Shown here one piece after another: positions 61,149 through 64,000 of a stretch of DNA of 64,000 bases. This DNA comes from Siphonodentalium dalli (lineage: Eukaryota; Mollusca; Scaphopoda; Gadilida; Siphonodentaliidae). Made by a program: the position numbers and the translations under genes. Numbering within the stretch: position 1 is the first letter of the stretch; every line of letters begins with the position of its first letter. The notes beneath the pieces were generated by a model. That model was given only the letters and a program-made list of their open reading frames with translations. It was not told where the DNA came from and searched no databases. The DNA is taken from positions 132,067,129 to 132,131,128 of the forward strand of contig CP136064.1 in NCBI GenBank assembly GCA_032622095.1, in the 5' to 3' direction.

Positions 61149-62130
61149 ACATAGTTAGCACCGATGAGGCAACATTATTTAAGATTATATATGAGCGTAA
61201 GTATGAATAGGTCGATAAGTGGTTATTACGTAATGTTGTTATAACAATAACACCAAAGTAACTTCTATTATTGAGTGTCTTATCACATGTACGTATTATG
61301 TATGCATATTTTTGATAACTAATTATCGCGTTAATGTTAACAATGACACAGCTTATCAACCTTACGTGATCATATCCCGTTAAACAGGTAATGATGTTCA
61401 GACAAGCTATCGATAACTTAATTGAACGAGTCGGACCACACATAGCTGTCAACAGATATAATAGCAGTCATTTGGTAATTTTATCCAAGGTGTCACTCTT
61501 TTCTACCTATACAGTGTTACCCTATTGACGCGTGTGAATATGTGTGTGTACATAATTGAAAATTTGTTCCATAGAATATGTCAGTTCATTCGGGTTGTAA
61601 TTTCGCATCACGCTCTTCGTCCGATCGTGACTGCTTTCAAAATAGTACAACCTCTCAATAATTGTTCCAATAATTCGCGATAATGCACACGTGTCATATA
61701 CTCAATAACTTCATCGTGATAGAGAAGTAAAGAATAAACGCTCTTTATTATTTATGTAAGAGTAATGGCGTCAAATTATTTCAGGTATTGTGGAGACAAT
61801 TATATGATGTAATAGACGAGACTGCGTCTGATGATAAACACTGGAATGTATGCAGTCATACCTATAGTGTCAATGGCCAAGATTACAGCGACTCGGACCA
61901 GACCATACACATATAATTGGTATAAAGCTATTTCTAAATATCGATTAATAAAATTAACAGAGTTTCATGAAAAATATTTAAAATTTGTTTGAACAAAAAT
62001 AGTTGGCCAATAACAAAAGATATTAAAAAGATATTACACGCAACGCAAATAATTAAAAAACATTCGACATTTAATAGTCGGCCGATATTTGGGTAAGAGA
62101 CCGAAAACTCGTTATAAATTTTTGAGATTT
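61149..62130 (-). repeat. right 982-bp terminal inverted repeat
   Basis: Reverse copy of 56955-57936 with few differences, so the arms are young or kept alike by the replication mode. Confidence 0.9.
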
Positions 62131-63235
62131 AAAAAAAAACAAACAACTGTATATGAATTTCTGTGCATACTATTAGTCATGGATGTTAACATTGACATGT
62201 AAATAGGAACAAGTCATTTTGGGGTCATTCGGTCCAAAAAAACATGGCTGCCAGCCGCCATCTTTGATTTCAAAATTCAATCCATTAGCATGGGCTACAG
62301 GCTATACTGTTTGTCTTATCATCATGAAATTTGTCAGTTATGTTAATATTGACATATATATATATATGTGTTTTAAGCCAAACTCATTGCAAAAACAGTC
62401 AAAAAGACTTGCAGGAAAAATATGTTTGAGTTGCGGAAAAAAATGTTTGTTGGTCCTATCGACCACACACCCACCCCGGCATACGTGCCCGGAAAAATCT
62501 TTTTTCCACCCCCCTGCGGAAGACTGAAAATAGTTCATTACTGTGATAAGTTCTAAAGAAAACAAATGATCCTGTTTTATTACGTATTCAGCTGTTATTT
62601 GTCTTGATAATTGATTTTCTGGGTGTAATATTTAACCATTGGGTAGGAACTATTCTTTTAGGCGCAAGTAGGAAACTTTCCGCCCAAATTTAGTGATGCG
62701 TAATTTGCCAACGGAAACAGCTGATATTGATTGCATTAGTTTCGCTACTTCGGCGTCTAAATTCTTGTTTCGATAGACATATAATACTTGTAGTTTTGCA
62801 GAATTACTTACCATAATCATAACATAAAGAGAACATCTATGGTTTCTCGAGTAATATATTCCTGAAATATCACCGCTCGTGAAGATTCGCATATTGCAGG
62901 TAGTATTCGGGAAACCATATTCTCTATGTTCGCATAGCGTTCGCGCTCTGATTAACCCTGTTTTGCAGCTTGGAATGTTACATCATCACCAGTGAATACC
63001 AGTCTAATCCCAATGGCCATGCATACTTAACATGTAACAGGAAGATGTATTGACAGTTGTGGACAGTTATCTGATCATCTACCTGCGGCGACCTTATTGA
63101 CCTCGTATGCGGGCTGGGAGGGGAACCACGCAATATGAAAATCCGCCAAAATTATTCCGAGTGCATGCATGGCTAAAACCATGCCACGTATTCCCCGTTT
63201 ATCGTGTTTGTTTTTTACGAATAGAGACAATAAAA
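62131..63235. other. no gene recognised
   Basis: Short frames only. A block with ACCACACACCCACCCCGGC near 62462 resembles blocks in the 2.65 kb units. No element end identified. Confidence 0.3.
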
Positions 63236-63548
63236 ACAATGTCAGAAATGGTAACGCGCTCAAGATCATATATATTATATACCCATGATTGTAATTATAG
63301 AATATAAAATATATTGGTTTCACGAATGACCAACTCATAATTCCGTTAAGACAACCAATCCTTCAAATTATTACAACTATATATACAGCTTATCACTGAA
63401 GGTTTCTCATGCTTCTCACCAGAATTCCCAACTACACCTTTTACCGGACTCGGTCTCCGGGTCGCAGTTCGACTTTTAATCCGTCCCAAAAATTCCCATT
63501 TCTATAAATAAAACGCCCATGTATACCAAGAATCAGCGAAACATTATA
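63236..63548 (+). repeat. direct repeat with intact (empty) Helitron target site
   Basis: Collinear with 49369-49431 plus 56341-56581. The A|T at 63304/63305 is uninterrupted, so this copy shows the pre-insertion state of the Helitron block. Confidence 0.85.
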
Positions 63549-64000
63549 CATGCGGAGAAAGCAACACGCAAAATAACAGCGCGACTGCAGCTGGGGCATT
63601 TCGCTTCTCGGTGAGGTTTTGATGCGTCCGAATCTGAACGAAAATTGTCCGAACCTGAACGAAAATTGTCCGAACCTGAACGAAAATTGTTTCTGAACCT
63701 GAACGGAATCATCGGAATTATTGCGAATCTGAACCTGAACATTTTGAAATTTTCAAAGGTCGTTTTTCGGAGTTAGACAATAAAAATATCGCCAGTTTTG
63801 CATTCCGAAGATGTGTGGTATAGCATAATACATAAATTTGCGGATCCATGAGCCCATGGCCAAAAAATTACGAAAAAGCGAACATTTCGCCGCCTCGATA
63901 AAATTTCGAAAATTTATGACGACTTGACACGCCAAATACAACATTTCGCATGCCTGTCATGCGAAAGGCATGTTACATATGTGTTGGGCATACAAATTCC
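63549..64000 (-). repeat. arm repeat with TTCAGGTTCGGACAATTTTC units (copy 3, inverted, cut by window end)
   Basis: Reverse complement of 48735-49190, including three to four 21-bp units at about 63625-63705. About 130 bp more should lie beyond the window if it is a full arm. Confidence 0.75.

Larger units (their letters stand above)
56955..62130. mobile_element. 5.2 kb element with 982-bp inverted repeats and one packaging-ATPase-like gene
   Basis: The inverted repeats 56955-57936 and 61149-62130 have equal length and are nearly identical, starting AAATCTCAAAAATTTATAAC. Outside are A-runs on both sides, so a 4-6 bp A-rich target duplication is possible but not provable. Long terminal inverted repeats and this ATPase family recall Polinton/Maverick and adintovirus-like elements, but there is no DNA polymerase, integrase, capsid or protease gene, so it is a reduced or non-autonomous form or a distinct lineage. 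Confidence 0.85.

Overview
The window is non-coding-rich, AT-rich DNA from an animal nuclear genome. Introns with GT-AG borders, an endonuclease-type LINE, Helitrons, MULE-like and TTAA transposons, and many foldback elements make a prokaryote or a compact genome impossible. The mix of repeats (tandem Helitrons starting TCTACTATATATTTTGAG, CCGTCCGTCC-type repeats, a Polinton/adintovirus-like packaging ATPase in long inverted repeats) suggests an aquatic invertebrate, most likely a mollusc. That assignment is inference. I see no convincing complete host gene, rRNA, tRNA or CRISPR array; almost everything is mobile DNA nested in mobile DNA.

Layout. 464-13899 is a head-to-tail array of four copies (A-D) of a ~2.65 kb element whose ends are GGGGTGCTATTCACC inverted repeats; copy D is broken by a Harbinger-like element (8400-10327) and a TTAA-flanked element (12028-12998), and the other copies give the empty sites. 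14105-14973 is another foldback element. 16927-17895 carries a terminal-repeat-like arm followed by a broken C2H2 zinc-finger gene. 19919 to about 26000 is a full-length LINE on the minus strand with intact ORF1 and ORF2. A second, broken LINE lies at 27635-29245 and continues at 41529-41764.

The most interesting unit is 29246-41528: a 12.3 kb DNA transposon inserted in the reverse-transcriptase gene of the second LINE, with a 7-bp target duplication. Its inverted terminal repeats carry arrays of a 193-bp unit (six copies left, three right). Inside are a MULE-type DDE transposase (one intron, SWIM finger, partly decayed), a complete four-exon gene for a Tpt1/KptA RNA 2'-phosphotransferase with all signature residues, and a divergent single-exon SGNH hydrolase-like gene. 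Later insertions (a MITE, a second MULE fragment and two Helitron pieces) have damaged the 3' end of the transposase gene, which shows the start of an ULP1-like peptidase domain.

44261-48554 is a 4.3 kb foldback element. 49432-56340 is a concatemer of nine Helitron units, all in the same orientation, joined 3' CTAG to 5' TC, and inserted at one A|T site; the same site without Helitrons exists at 63304/63305. 56955-62130 is a 5.2 kb element with two 982-bp inverted repeats and a single gene: a C2H2 finger joined to an A32/FtsK-HerA-like packaging ATPase. Arms with a TTCAGGTTCGGACAATTTTC repeat at 48604-49190 and, inverted, at 63549 to the window end may bound this whole composite. A motif ACGCTCTTTA recurs in many otherwise unrelated elements.
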